A DNA stretch of 64,000 bases from Corallium rubrum (lineage: Eukaryota > Cnidaria > Anthozoa > Scleralcyonacea > Coralliidae): assembly GCA_964035015.1 (NCBI GenBank), contig OZ036003.1:3602031-3666030 (forward strand), read 5' to 3'. A program made the translations under genes and the position numbers. Below, one piece after another: positions 32,255-44,200 of the stretch. The notes under the pieces were generated by a model, which worked only from the letters and a program-made list of their open reading frames with translations, ran no database searches and was not told where the DNA came from. Numbering within the stretch: the stretch's first letter is position 1; each line of letters opens with the position of its first letter.

Positions 32255-35200
32255 ATAATATTGGGCATTTCACTCGATTACATAGCATGTTCTAAGGATT
32301 TAGGGTGAAGGAAAATTCGAGTGTAGGATATATACATTTTAAGACCAAACCGGGAGCAGTTGCGAATAATGCAACTACACAGGCCCTCCGGCAGGAATTG
32401 AACCCACGACCTTGCGATTCTAGTGCAATACTCTGACCACTGAGCCATGGAGGCCGTTGCCGAGAGCTTGATCGCGAGTTCTGTATATATAATAAGGTGG
32501 TAATGCCAGGAGAGAATTGGGTATATTATAAATAATATTGGGCACTTCACTCGATTACATAGCATGTTCTAAGGATTTAGGGTGAAGGAAAATTCGAGTG
32601 TAGGATATATACATTTTAAGACCAAACCGGGAGCAGTTGCGAAAAATGCAACTACAGAGGCCCTCTGGCTGGAATTGAACCCACGACCTTGCGATTCTAG
32701 TGCAATGCTCTGACCACTGAGCCACGGAGGCCGTTGCCGAGAGCTTGATCGCGAGTTCTGTATATATAATAAGGTGGTAATGCCAGGAGAGAATTGAGTA
32801 TATTATAAATAATATTGGGCATTTCACTCGATTACATAGCATGTTCTAAGGATTTAGGGTGAAGGAAAATTCGAGTGTAGGATATATACATTTTAAGACC
32901 AAACCGGGAGCAGTTGCGAAAAATGCAACTACACAGGCCCTCCGGCAGGAATTGAACCCACGACCTTGCGATTCTAGTGCAATGCTCTGACCACTGAGCC
33001 ACGGAGGCCGTTGCCGAGAGCTTGATCGCGAGTTCTGTATATATAATAAAGTGGTAATGCCAGGAGAGAATTGGGTATATTATAAATAATATTGGGTATT
33101 TCACTCGATTACATAGCATGTTCTAAGGATTTAGGGTGAAGGAAAATTCGAGTGTAGGATATATACATTTTAAGACCAAACCGGGAGCAGTTGCGAAAAA
33201 TGCAACTACACAGGCCCTCCGGCAGGAATTGAACCCACGACCTTGCGATTCAAGTGCAATGCTCTGACCACTGAGCCACGGAGGCCGTTGCCGAGAGCTT
33301 GATCGCGAGTTCTGTATATATAATAAGGTGGTAATGCCAGGAGAGAATTGGGTATATTATAAATAATATTGGGCATTTCACTCGATTACATAGCATGTTC
33401 TAAGGATTTAGGGTGAAGGAAAATTCGAGTGTAGTATATATACATTTTAAGACCAAACCGGGAGCAGTTGCGAAAAATGCAACTACACAGGCCCTCCGGC
33501 AGGAATTGAACCCACGACCTTGCGATTCTAGTGCAATGCTCTGACCACTGAGCCACGGAGGCCGTTGCCGAGAGCTTGATCGCGAGTTCTGTATATATAA
33601 TAAGGTGGTAATGCCAGGAGAGAATTGGGTATATTATAAATAATATTGGGCATTTCACTCGATTACATAGCATGTTCTAAGGATTTAGGGTGAAGGAAAA
33701 TTCGGGTGTAGGATATATACATTTTAAGACCAAACCGGGAGCAGTTGCGAAAAATGCAACTACACAGCCCCTCCGGCAGGAATTGAACCCACGACCTTGC
33801 GATTCTAGTGCAATGCTCTGACCACTGAGCCACGGAGGCCGTTGCCGAGAGCTTGATCGCGAGTTCTGTATATATAATAAGGTGGTAATGCCAGGAGAGA
33901 ATTGGGTATATTATAAATAATATTGGGCATTTCACTCGATTACATAGCATGTTCTAAGGATTTAGGGTGAAGGAAAATTCGAGTGTAGGATATATACATT
34001 TTAAGACCAAACCGGGAGCAGTTGCGAATAATGCAACTACATTATAAATAATATTGGGCATTTCACTCGATTACATAGCATGTTCTAAGGATTTAGGGTG
34101 AAGGAAAATTCGAGTGTAGGATATATACATTTTAAGACCAAACCGGGAGCAGTTGCGAATAATGCAACTACACAGGCCCTCCGGCAGGAATTGAACCCAC
34201 GACCTTGCGATTCTAGTGCAATACTCTGACCACTGAGCCATGGAGGCCGTTGCCGAGAGCTTGATCGCGAGTTCTGTATATATAATAAGGTGGTAATGCC
34301 AGGAGAGAATTGGGTATATTATAAATAATATTGGGCACTTCACTCGATTACATAGCATGTTCTAAGGATTTAGGGTGAAGGAAAATTCGGGTGTAGGATA
34401 TATACATTTTAAGACCAAACCGGGAGCAGTTGCGAAAAATGCAACTACACAGCCCCTCCGGCAGGAATTGAACCCACGACCTTGCGATTCTAGTGCAATG
34501 CTCTGACCACTGAGCCACGGAGGCCGTTGCCGAGAGCTTGATCGCGAGTTCTGTATATATAATAAGGTGGTAATGCCAGGAGAGAATTGGGTATATTATA
34601 AATAATATTGGGCATTTCACTCGATTACATAGCATGTTCTAAGGATTTAGGGTGAAGGAAAATTCGAGTGTAGGATATATACATTTTAAGACCAAACCGG
34701 GAGCAGTTGCGAATAATGCAACTACACAGGCCCTCCGGCAGGAATTGAACCCACGACCTTGCGATTCTAGTGCAATACTCTGACCACTGAGCCATGGAGG
34801 CCGTTGCCGAGAGCTTGATCGCGAGTTCTGTATATATAATAAGGTGGTAATGCCAGGAGAGAATTGGGTATATTATAAATAATATTGGGCACTTCACTCG
34901 ATTACATAGCATGTTCTAAGGATTTAGGGTGAAGGAAAATTCGAGTGTAGGATATATACATTTTAAGACCAAACCGGGAGCAGTTGCGAAAAATGCAACT
35001 ACAGAGGCCCTCTGGCTGGAATTGAACCCACGACCTTGCGATTCTAGTGCAATGCTCTGACCACTGAGCCACGGAGGCCGTTGCCGAGAGCTTGATCGCG
35101 AGTTCTGTATATATAATAAGGTGGTAATGCCAGGAGAGAATTGAGTATATTATAAATAATATTGGGCATTTCACTCGATTACATAGCATGTTCTAAGGAT

Positions 35201-38200
35201 TTAGGGTGAAGGAAAATTCGAGTGTAGGATATATACATTTTAAGACCAAACCGGGAGCAGTTGCGAAAAATGCAACTACACAGGCCCTCCGGCAGGAATT
35301 GAACCCACGACCTTGCGATTCTAGTGCAATGCTCTGACCACTGAGCCACGGAGGCCGTTGCCGAGAGCTTGATCGCGAGTTCTGTATATATAATAAGGTG
35401 GTAATGCCAGGAGAGAATTGGGTATATTATAAATAATATTGGGTATTTCACTCGATTACATAGCATGTTCTAAGGATTTAGGGTGAAGGAAAATTCGAGT
35501 GTAGGATATATACATTTTAAGACCAAACCGGGAGCAGTTGCGAAAAATGCAACTACACAGGCCCTCCGGCAGGAATTGAACCCACGACCTTGCGATTCAA
35601 GTGCAATGCTCTGACCACTGAGCCACGGAGGCCGTTGCCGAGAGCTTGATCGCGAGTTCTGTATATATAATAAGGTGGTAATGCCAGGAGAGAATTGGGT
35701 ATATTATAAATAATATTGGGCATTTCACTCGATTACATAGCATGTTCTAAGGATTTAGGGTGAAGGAAAATTCGGGTGTAGGATATATACATTTTAAGAC
35801 CAAACCGGGAGCAGTTGCGAAAAATGCAACTACACAGCCCCTCCGGCAGGAATTGAACCCACGACCTTGCGATTCTAGTGCAATGCTCTGACCACTGAGC
35901 CACGGAGGCCGTTGCCGAGAGCTTGATCGCGAGTTCTGTATATATAATAAGGTGGTAATGCCAGGAGAGAATTGGGTATATTATAAATAATATTGGGCAT
36001 TTCACTCGATTACATAGCATGTTCTAAGGATTTAGGGTGAAGGAAAATTCGAGTGTAGGATATATACATTTTAAGACCAAACCGGGAGCAGTTGCGAATA
36101 ATGCAACTACACAGGCCCTCCGGCAGGAATTGAACCCACGACCTTGCGATTCTAGTGCAATACTCTGACCACTGAGCCATGGAGGCCGTTGCCGAGAGCT
36201 TGATCGCGAGTTCTGTATATATAATAAGGTGGTAATGCCAGGAGAGAATTGGGTATATTATAAATAATATTGGGCACTTCACTCGATTACATAGCATGTT
36301 CTAAGGATTTAGGGTGAAGGAAAATTCGAGTGTAGGATATATACATTTTAAGACCAAACCGGGAGCAGTTGCGAAAAATGCAACTACAGAGGCCCTCTGG
36401 CTGGAATTGAACCCACGACCTTGCGATTCTAGTGCAATGCTCTGACCACTGAGCCACGGAGGCCGTTGCCGAGAGCTTGATCGCGAGTTCTGTATATATA
36501 ATAAGGTGGTAATGCCAGGAGAGAATTGAGTATATTATAAATAATATTGGGCATTTCACTCGATTACATAGCATGTTCTAAGGATTTAGGGTGAAGGAAA
36601 ATTCGAGTGTAGGATATATACATTTTAAGACCAAACCGGGAGCAGTTGCGAAAAATGCAACTACACAGGCCCTCCGGCAGGAATTGAACCCACGACCTTG
36701 CGATTCTAGTGCAATGCTCTGACCACTGAGCCACGGAGGCCGTTGCCGAGAGCTTGATCGCGAGTTCTGTATATATAATAAGGTGGTAATGCCAGGAGAG
36801 AATTGGGTATATTATAAATAATATTGGGTATTTCACTCGATTACATAGCATGTTCTAAGGATTTAGGGTGAAGGAAAATTCGAGTGTAGGATATATACAT
36901 TTTAAGACCAAACCGGGAGCAGTTGCGAAAAATGCAACTACACAGGCCCTCCGGCAGGAATTGAACCCACGACCTTGCGATTCAAGTGCAATGCTCTGAC
37001 CACTGAGCCACGGAGGCCGTTGCCGAGAGCTTGATCGCGAGTTCTGTATATATAATAAGGTGGTAATGCCAGGAGAGAATTGGGTATATTATAAATAATA
37101 TTGGGCATTTCACTCGATTACATAGCATGTTCTAAGGATTTAGGGTGAAGGAAAATTCGAGTGTAGTATATATACATTTTAAGACCAAACCGGGAGCAGT
37201 TGCGAAAAATGCAACTACACAGGCCCTCCGGCAGGAATTGAACCCACGACCTTGCGATTCTAGTGCAATGCTCTGACCACTGAGCCACGGAGGCCGTTGC
37301 CGAGAGCTTGATCGCGAGTTCTGTATATATAATAAGGTGGTAATGCCAGGAGAGAATTGGGTATATTATAAATAATATTGGGCATTTCACTCGATTACAT
37401 AGCATGTTCTAAGGATTTAGGGTGAAGGAAAATTCGGGTGTAGGATATATACATTTTAAGACCAAACCGGGAGCAGTTGCGAAAAATGCAACTACACAGC
37501 CCCTCCGGCAGGAATTGAACCCACGACCTTGCGATTCTAGTGCAATGCTCTGACCACTGAGCCACGGAGGCCGTTGCCGAGAGCTTGATCGCGAGTTCTG
37601 TATATATAAGAAGGTGGTAATGCCAGGAGAGAATTGGGTATATTATAAATAATATTGGGCATTTCACTCGATTACATAGCATGTTCTAAGGATTTAGGGT
37701 GAAGGAAAATTCGAGTGTAGGATATATACATTTTAAGACCAAACCGGGAGCAGTTGCGAAAAATGCAACTACACAGGCCCTCCGGCAGGAATTGAACCCA
37801 CGACCTTGCGATTCTAGTGCAATGCTCTGACCACTGAGCCACGGAGGCCGTTGCCGAGAGCTTGATCGCGAGTTCTGTATATATAATAAGGTGGTAATGC
37901 CAGGAGAGAATTGGGTATATTATAAATAATATTGGGCATTTCACTCGATTACATAGCATGTTCTAAGGATTTAGGGTGAAGGAAAATTCGAGTGTAGGAT
38001 ATATACATTTTAAGACCAAACCGGGAGCAGTTGGGAAAAATGCAACTACACAGGCCCTCCGGCAGGAATTGAACCCACGACCTTGCGATTCTAGTGCAAT
38101 GCTCTGACCACTGAGCCACGGAGGCCGTTGCCGAGAGCTTGATCGCGAGTTCTGTATATATAATAAGGTGTTAATGCCAGGAGAGAATTGGGTATATTAT

Positions 38201-39341
38201 AAACAATATTGGGCATTTCACTCGATTACATAGCATGTTCTAAGGATTTAGGGTGAAGGAAAATTCGAGTGTAGGATATATACATTTTAAGACCAAACTG
38301 GGAGCAGTTGCGAAAAATGCAACTACACAGGCCCTCCGGCAGGAATTGAACCCACGACCTTGCGATTCTAGTGCAATGCTCTGACCACTGAGCCACGGAG
38401 GCCGTTGCCGAGAGCTTGATCGCGAGTTCTGTATATATAATAAGGTGGTAATGCCAGGAGAGAATTGGGTATATTATAAATAATATTGGGCATTTCACTC
38501 GATTACATAGCATGTTCTAAGGATTTAGGGTGAAGGAAAATTCGAGTGTAGGATATATACATTTTAAGACCAAACCGGGAGCAGTTGCGAAAAATGCAAC
38601 TACACAGGCCCTCCAGCAGGAATTGAACCCACGACCTTGCGATTCTAGTGCAATGCTCGGACAACTGAGCCACGGAGGCCGTTGCCGAGAGCTTGATCGC
38701 GAGTTCTGTATATATAATAAGGTGGTAATGCCAGGAGAGAATTGAGTATATTATAAATAATATTGGGCATTTCACTCGATTACATAGCATGTTCTAAGGA
38801 TTTAGGGTGAAGGAAAATTCGAGTGTAGGATATATACATTTTAAGACCAAACCGGGAGCAGTTGCGAAAAATGCAACTACACAGGCCCTCCGGCAGGAAT
38901 TGAACCCACGACCTTGCGATTCTAGTGCAATGCTCTGACCACTGAGCCCGTTGCCGAGAGCTTGATCGCGAGTTCTGTATATATAATAAGGTGGTAATGC
39001 CAGGAGAGAATTGGGTATATTATAAACAATATTGGGCATTTCACTCGATTACATAGCATGTTCTAAGGATTTAGGGTGAAGGAAAAATTCGAGTGTAGGA
39101 TATATACATTTTAAGACCAAACTGGGGAGCAGTTGCGAAAAATGCAACTACACAGGCCCTCCGGCAGGAATTGAACCCACGACCTTGCGATTCTAGTGCA
39201 ATGCTCTGACCACTGAGCCACGGAGGCCGTTGCCGAGAGCTTGATCGCGAGTTCTGTATATATAATAAGGTGGTAATGCCAGGAGAGAATTGGGTATATT
39301 ATAAATAATATTGGGCATTTCACTCGATTACATAGCATGTT
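32255..39341 (-). repeat. tRNA-like satellite, block 1 (~25 units of 277 bp)
   Basis: Tandem 277-bp units start immediately after a (TA)n tract and stop at a retroelement. Each has on the minus strand a tRNA-like segment with Pol III A and B boxes. Subtypes recur in order. One subtype has a GAATAATGC loop (32363, 34026, 34156, 34710, 36095). One has GATTCAAGTGC (33247, 35595, 36980), and one has GTGTAGTATATA (33431, 37163). One 131-bp partial unit at about 33940-34070 has lost its tRNA-like part, and one unit (about 38946) has lost 8 bp of the acceptor arm. Confidence 0.95.
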
Positions 39342-40649
39342 AACAAACTACAGTTTGGTTTTCTTAAGGGAAAGTCTACCACGTCTCAGCTCCTACTAGT
39401 TCTACATGAAATTGGGGAATTGCTCGACAAGAGAGTGCAAACGGATACAATCTATCTAGACTTTGCTAAAGCTTTTGACAGGGTCGACCACCAACTGCTG
39501 CTCATAAAGTTATGCAACTTCGGCATTTGTGGAAATTTGTTGAAGTGGTTTGAGAACTACCTAGTAGATCGTCGTCAGAAGGTCACCGTCCTTGGAAAAA
39601 CATCACAGCCACTCCCAGCTCTATCTGGCGTGCCCCAAGGCTCGATTCTCGGTCCTTTGTTATTTCTTATATATGTGAATGATCTTCCTAATGTAACCAA
39701 CACATCGTCCGTTGCTTTATTTGCTGATGACACTAAATGTTATCGTGATATAAGAAATTCAGAGGATGGGAAATGTCTCCAGCGTGATCTTGACAAGATA
39801 TCCGAGTGGTGTGAAATCTGGCGCATGGATCTCAACCAAACCAAATGTGGTCTCCTGAGAGTAACAAGGAATACCAAACCTATTCAGACATGCTATCGTG
39901 TGACGGACACGCCAGTTAAGACCATCAGCGTTCAAAGAGATCTTGGGGTTCTAGTTACTCCTAATCTAAAATGGAACTCGCATGTATCTGCAGTATTGAC
40001 TAAAGCCAACAAAATGCTGGGTTTTATTCGAAGATCTTCAATTGATATTCATGACCAGCGTGTCCGTACTGCACTATACACAGCTTTAGTTAGGAGTCAC
40101 TTTGCATATTGTTCCCAAGTTTGGTCGCCGCAGTCTGTGTCGTTAATTCTCAACGTTGAAAGAGTCCAACGCCGCGCCACAAGGTTTATTCTGTCATTGC
40201 CATTTAGATCCGACAACACCTATCAGGATAGACTCGTAAAAACAGGACTTCTACCTCTGTCCTACTGGCAAGAGTACCTTGACTTAGTATACCTCTTTAA
40301 ACGTTTATGTATTGCAAGTGACCCTTACATTTCTGTTAAGTCCTCTAACCGTGTAACTAGGCGCTCTAACCAAAAAAATGAAATTATTCTAAATATTCCT
40401 AAAGTAAACACTCTAACTTTTCAAAACAGCTTTTATTGTAGAGCACCGCGAATTTTCAACTCCTTGCCATCACATTTGCGAAATGTCAACCTCTCTACTA
40501 GTCAATTTAAATCTAAATTATTAGAATATTACCAACACGCAACCGAACACGTATACAATGTTGAAACTCCACAAACTTTTAAAACCGTCTGTGTTAAATG
40601 TCACTCGTGCCGTCCTCTGTCCGGTCTTCTTGTTAAAATGTGCTGTTAA
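39342..40649 (+). CDS. RT C-terminal two-thirds of a CR1/L2-like element (partial)
   Basis: The frame is open from the truncation point: FGFLKGKSTTSQLL, TIYLDFAKAFDRVDH (first catalytic Asp), SGVPQGSILGPLLF, ALFADDTKC (FADD box) and a C-terminal VERVQRRATRFI region ending in a Cys/His-like CVKCHSCRPL. No endonuclease remains. The open frame over 435 codons suggests a fairly recent insertion. There is no natural start codon. Confidence 0.85.
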   Translation, partial: NKLQFGFLKGKSTTSQLLLVLHEIGELLDKRVQTDTIYLDFAKAFDRVDHQLLLIKLCNFGICGNLLKWFENYLVDRRQKVTVLGKTSQPLPALSGVPQGSILGPLLFLIYVNDLPNVTNTSSVALFADDTKCYRDIRNSEDGKCLQRDLDKISEWCEIWRMDLNQTKCGLLRVTRNTKPIQTCYRVTDTPVKTISVQRDLGVLVTPNLKWNSHVSAVLTKANKMLGFIRRSSIDIHDQRVRTALYTALVRSHFAYCSQVWSPQSVSLILNVERVQRRATRFILSLPFRSDNTYQDRLVKTGLLPLSYWQEYLDLVYLFKRLCIASDPYISVKSSNRVTRRSNQKNEIILNIPKVNTLTFQNSFYCRAPRIFNSLPSHLRNVNLSTSQFKSKLLEYYQHATEHVYNVETPQTFKTVCVKCHSCRPLSGLLVKMCC

Positions 40650-40813
40650 TTTATGTATATTCACGAGTCTTAGGTGAGAACTTACTTTTAATATTTATGT
40701 TTTAATGTTTTCCATATTAATTTTGTATTTTGGGGATCCCGTAATGGAGCCACAAGCTCTGTGGGACTTCCCTGTCATTTTGGCAAAGCTTGTAAATAAA
40801 TAAATAAAATAAA
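39342..40813 (+). mobile_element. 5'-truncated CR1/L2-like retrotransposon inserted in the satellite
   Basis: ATGTT is duplicated at 39337-39341 and 40814-40818, and the interrupted 277-bp unit resumes exactly after it. The element has a truncated RT, a 3' UTR and a TAAATAAATAAAT-type tail, the hallmark of target-primed integration of this clade. Its 3' UTR reads GGAGCCACAAGCTCTGTGG before the tail. Confidence 0.9.
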
Positions 40814-41161
40814 ATGTTCTAAGGATTTAGGGTGAAGGAAAATTCGAGTGTAGGATATATACATTTTAAAACCAAACCGGGAGCAGTTGCGAAAAATGCA
40901 ACTACACAGGCCCTCCAGCAGGAATTGAACCCACGACCTTGCGGTTCTAGTGCAATGCTCTGACAACTGAGCCACGGAGGCCGTTGCCCAGAGCTTGATC
41001 GCGAGTTCTGTATATATAATAAGGTGGTAATGCCAGGAGAGAATTGGGCATATTATAAATAATATTGGGCATTTCACTCGATTACATAGCATGTTCTAAG
41101 GATTTAGGGTGAAGGAAAATTCGAGTGTAGGATATATACATTTTAAGACCAAACCGGGAGC

Positions 41162-41180
41162 AGTTGCGAAAAATGCAACT
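41162..41180 (-). terminator. Hairpin with T5 loop downstream of the tRNA-like segment
   Basis: On the minus strand AGTTGC-ATTTTTC-GCAACT forms a 6-bp stem whose loop has a T5 run (41169-41173), starting about 13 nt after the tRNA-like 3' end. T4 or longer stops Pol III. One subtype has ATTATTC in the loop and so lacks the run; the unit near 60540 has T6. Confidence 0.6.
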
Positions 41181-41197
41181 ACACAGGCCCTCCGGCA

Positions 41198-41208
41198 GGA
41201 ATTGAACC
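41198..41208 (-). promoter_or_regulatory. Pol III B box
   Basis: GGTTCAATTCC fits the consensus GGTTCRANNCC at every position. It is almost invariant across the array. Confidence 0.8.
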
Positions 41209-41240
41209 CACGACCTTGCGATTCTAGTGCAATGCTCTGA

Positions 41241-41251
41241 CCACTGAGCCA
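41241..41251 (-). promoter_or_regulatory. Pol III A box
   Basis: TGGCTCAGTGG fits TRGYNNARNGG fully. The spacing to the B box is normal for tRNA genes. One subtype carries TG in place of the terminal GG. Confidence 0.8.
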
Positions 41252-41286
41252 CGGAGGCCGTTGCCGAGAGCTTGATCGCGAGTTCT

Positions 41287-41298
41287 GTATATATAATA
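41287..41298 (-). promoter_or_regulatory. TATA-like tract upstream of the tRNA-like segment
   Basis: On the minus strand TTATATATAC lies about 30-39 nt upstream of the first tRNA-like base, where TFIIIB/TBP is placed on type 2 Pol III genes. Present in almost all units. Base composition alone could explain it. Confidence 0.45.
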
Positions 41299-44200
41299 AG
41301 GTGGTAATGCCAGGAGAGAATTGGGTATATTATAAATAATATTGGGCATTTCACTCGATTACATAGCATGTTCTAAGGATTTAGGGTGAAGGAAAATTCG
41401 AGTGTAGGTTATATACATTTTAAGACCAAACCGGGAGCAGTTGCGAAAAATGCAACTACACAGGCCCTCCGGCAGGAATTGAACCCACGACCTTGCGATT
41501 CTAGTGCAATGCTCTGACCACTGAGCCACGGAGGCCGTTGCCGAGAGCTTGATCGCGAGTTCTGTATATATAATAAGGTGGTAATGCCAGGAGAGAATTG
41601 GGTATATTATAAATAATATTGGGCATTTCACTCGATTACATAGCATGTTCTAAGGATTTAGGGTGAAGGAAAATTCGAGTGCAGGATATATACATTTTAA
41701 GACCAAACCGGGAGCAGTTGCGAAAAATGCAACTACACAGGCCCTCTGGCTGGAATTGAACCCACGACCTTGCGATTCTAGTGCAATGCTCTGACCACTG
41801 AGCCACGGAGGCCGTTGCCGAGAGCTTGATCGCGAGTTCTGTATATATAGTAAGGTGGTAATGCCAGGAGAGAATTGAGTATATTATAAATAATATTGGG
41901 CATTTCACTCGATTACATAGCATGTTCTAAGGATTTAGGGTGAAGGAAAATTCGAGTGTAGGATATATACATTTTAAGACCAAACCGGGAGCAGTTGGGA
42001 AAAATGCAACTACACAGGCCCTCCGGCAGGAATTGAACCCACGACCTTGCGATTCTAGTGCAATGCTCTGACCACTGAGCCACGGAGGCCGTTGCCGAGA
42101 GCTTGATCGCGAGTTCTGTATATATAATAAGGTGGTAATGCCAGGAGAGAATTGGGTATATTATAAACAATATTGGGCATTTCACTCGATTACATAGCAT
42201 GTTCTAAGGATTTAGGGTGAAGGAAAATTCGAGTGTAGGATATATACATTTTAAGACCAAACTGGGAGCAGTTGCGAAAAATGCAACTACACAGGCCCTC
42301 CGGCAGGAATTGAACCCACGACCTTGCGATTCTAGTGCAATGCTCTGACCACTGAGCCACGGAGGCCGTTGCCGAGAGCTTGATCGCGAGTTCTGTATAT
42401 ATAATAAGGTGGTAATGCCAGGAGAGAATTGGGTATATTATAAATAATATTGGGCATTTCACTCGATTACATAGCATGTTCTAAGGATTTAGGGTGAAGG
42501 AAAATTCGAGTGTAGATATGATATATACATTTTAAGACCAAACCGGGAGCAGTTGCGAAAAATGCAACTACACAGGCCCTCCAGCAGGAATTGAACCCAC
42601 GACCTTGCAATTCTAGTGCAATGCTCTGACCACTGAGCCACGGAGGCCGTTGCCGAGAGCTTGATCGCGAGTTCTGTATATATAATAAGGTGGTAATGCC
42701 AGGAGAGAATTGGGTATATTATAAATAATATTGGGCATTTCACTCGATTACATAGCATGTTCTAAGGATTTAGGGTGAAGGAAAATTCGAATGTAGGATA
42801 TATACATTTTAAAACCAAACCGGGAGCAGTTGCGAAAAATGCAACTACACAGGCCCTCCAGCAGGAATTGAACCCACGACCTTGCGGTTCTAGTGCAATG
42901 CTCTGACAACTGAGCCACGGAGGCCGTTGCCCAGAGTTTGATCGCGAGTTCTGTATATATAATAAGGTGGTAATGCCAGGAGAGAATTGGGCATATTATA
43001 AATAATATTGGGCATTTCACTCGATTACATAGCATGTTCTAAGGATTTAGGGTGAAGGAAAATTCGAGTGTAGGATATATACATTTTAAGACCAAACCGG
43101 GAGCAGTTGCGAAAAATGCAACTACACAGGCCCTCCGGCAGGAATTGAACCCACGACCTTGCGATTCTAGTGCAATGCTCTGACCACTGAGCCACGGAGG
43201 CCGTTGCCGAGAGCTTGATCGCGAGTTCTGTATATATAATAAGGTGGTAATGCCAGGAGAGAATTGGGTATATTATAAATAATATTGGGCATTTCACTCG
43301 ATTACATAGCATGTTCTAAGGATTTAGGGTGAAGGAAAATTCGAGTGCAGGATATATACATTTTAAGACCAAACCGGGAGCAGTTGCGAAAAATGCAACT
43401 ACACAGGCCCTCTGGCTGGAATTGAACCCACGACCTTGCGATTCTAGTGCAATGCTCTGACCACTGAGCCACGGAGGCCGTTGCCGAGAGCTTGATCGCG
43501 AGTTCTGTATATATAGTAAGGTGGTAATGCCAGGAGAGAATTGAGTATATTATAAATAATATTGGGCATTTCACTCGATTACATAGCATGTTCTAAGGAT
43601 TTAGGGTGAAGGAAAATTCGAGTGTAGGATATATACATTTTAAGACCAAACCGGGAGCAGTTGGGAAAAATGCAACTACACAGGCCCTCCGGCAGGAATT
43701 GAACCCACGACCTTGCGATTCTAGTGCAATGCTCTGACCACTGAGCCACGGAGGCCGTTGCCGAAAGCTTGATCGCGAGTTCTGTATATATAATAAGGTG
43801 GTAATGCCAGGAGAGAATTGGGTATATTATAAACAATATTGGGCATTTCACTCGATTACATAGCATGTTCTAAGGATTTAGGGTGAAGGAAAATTCGAGT
43901 GTAGGATATATACATTTTAAGACCAAACTGGGAGCAGTTGCGAAAAATGCAACTACACAGGCCCTCCGGCAGGAATTGAACCCACGACCTTGCGATTCTA
44001 GTGCAATGCTCTGACCACTGAGCCACGGAGGCCGTTGCCGAGAGCTTGATCGCGAGTTCTGTATATATAATAAGGTGGTAATGCCAGGAGAGAATTGGGT
44101 ATATTATAAATAATATTGGGCATTTCACTCGATTACATAGCATGTTCTAAGGATTTAGGGTGAAGGAAAATTCGAGTGTAGGATATATACATTTTAAGAC

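Larger units (their letters stand above)
41187..41258 (-). ncRNA. Representative tRNA-like segment of one satellite unit
   Basis: The 72 nt fold as a class I cloverleaf. The acceptor GCCTCCG pairs with CGGAGGG except for a G-G at 1:72, the D stem is GCTC/GAGC, and the anticodon stem TTGCA/CGCAA has one A-C. The anticodon loop is CTAGAAT, so anticodon AGA. The T arm is GTGGG-TTCAATT-CCTGC and the last base is C. Anticodon AGA would be Ser, but the long variable arm of tRNA-Ser is missing (4-nt variable loop). The mismatch, the odd identity set and the copy number argue for a tRNA-derived repeat rather than a translating tRNA. About 80 similar copies are present. Confidence 0.75.

Noticed and set aside
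41187-41258. Functional tRNA-Ser(AGA) gene cluster
   Set aside because: No long variable arm, G-G mismatch at the acceptor end, discriminator C, and anticodon-loop changes among copies.
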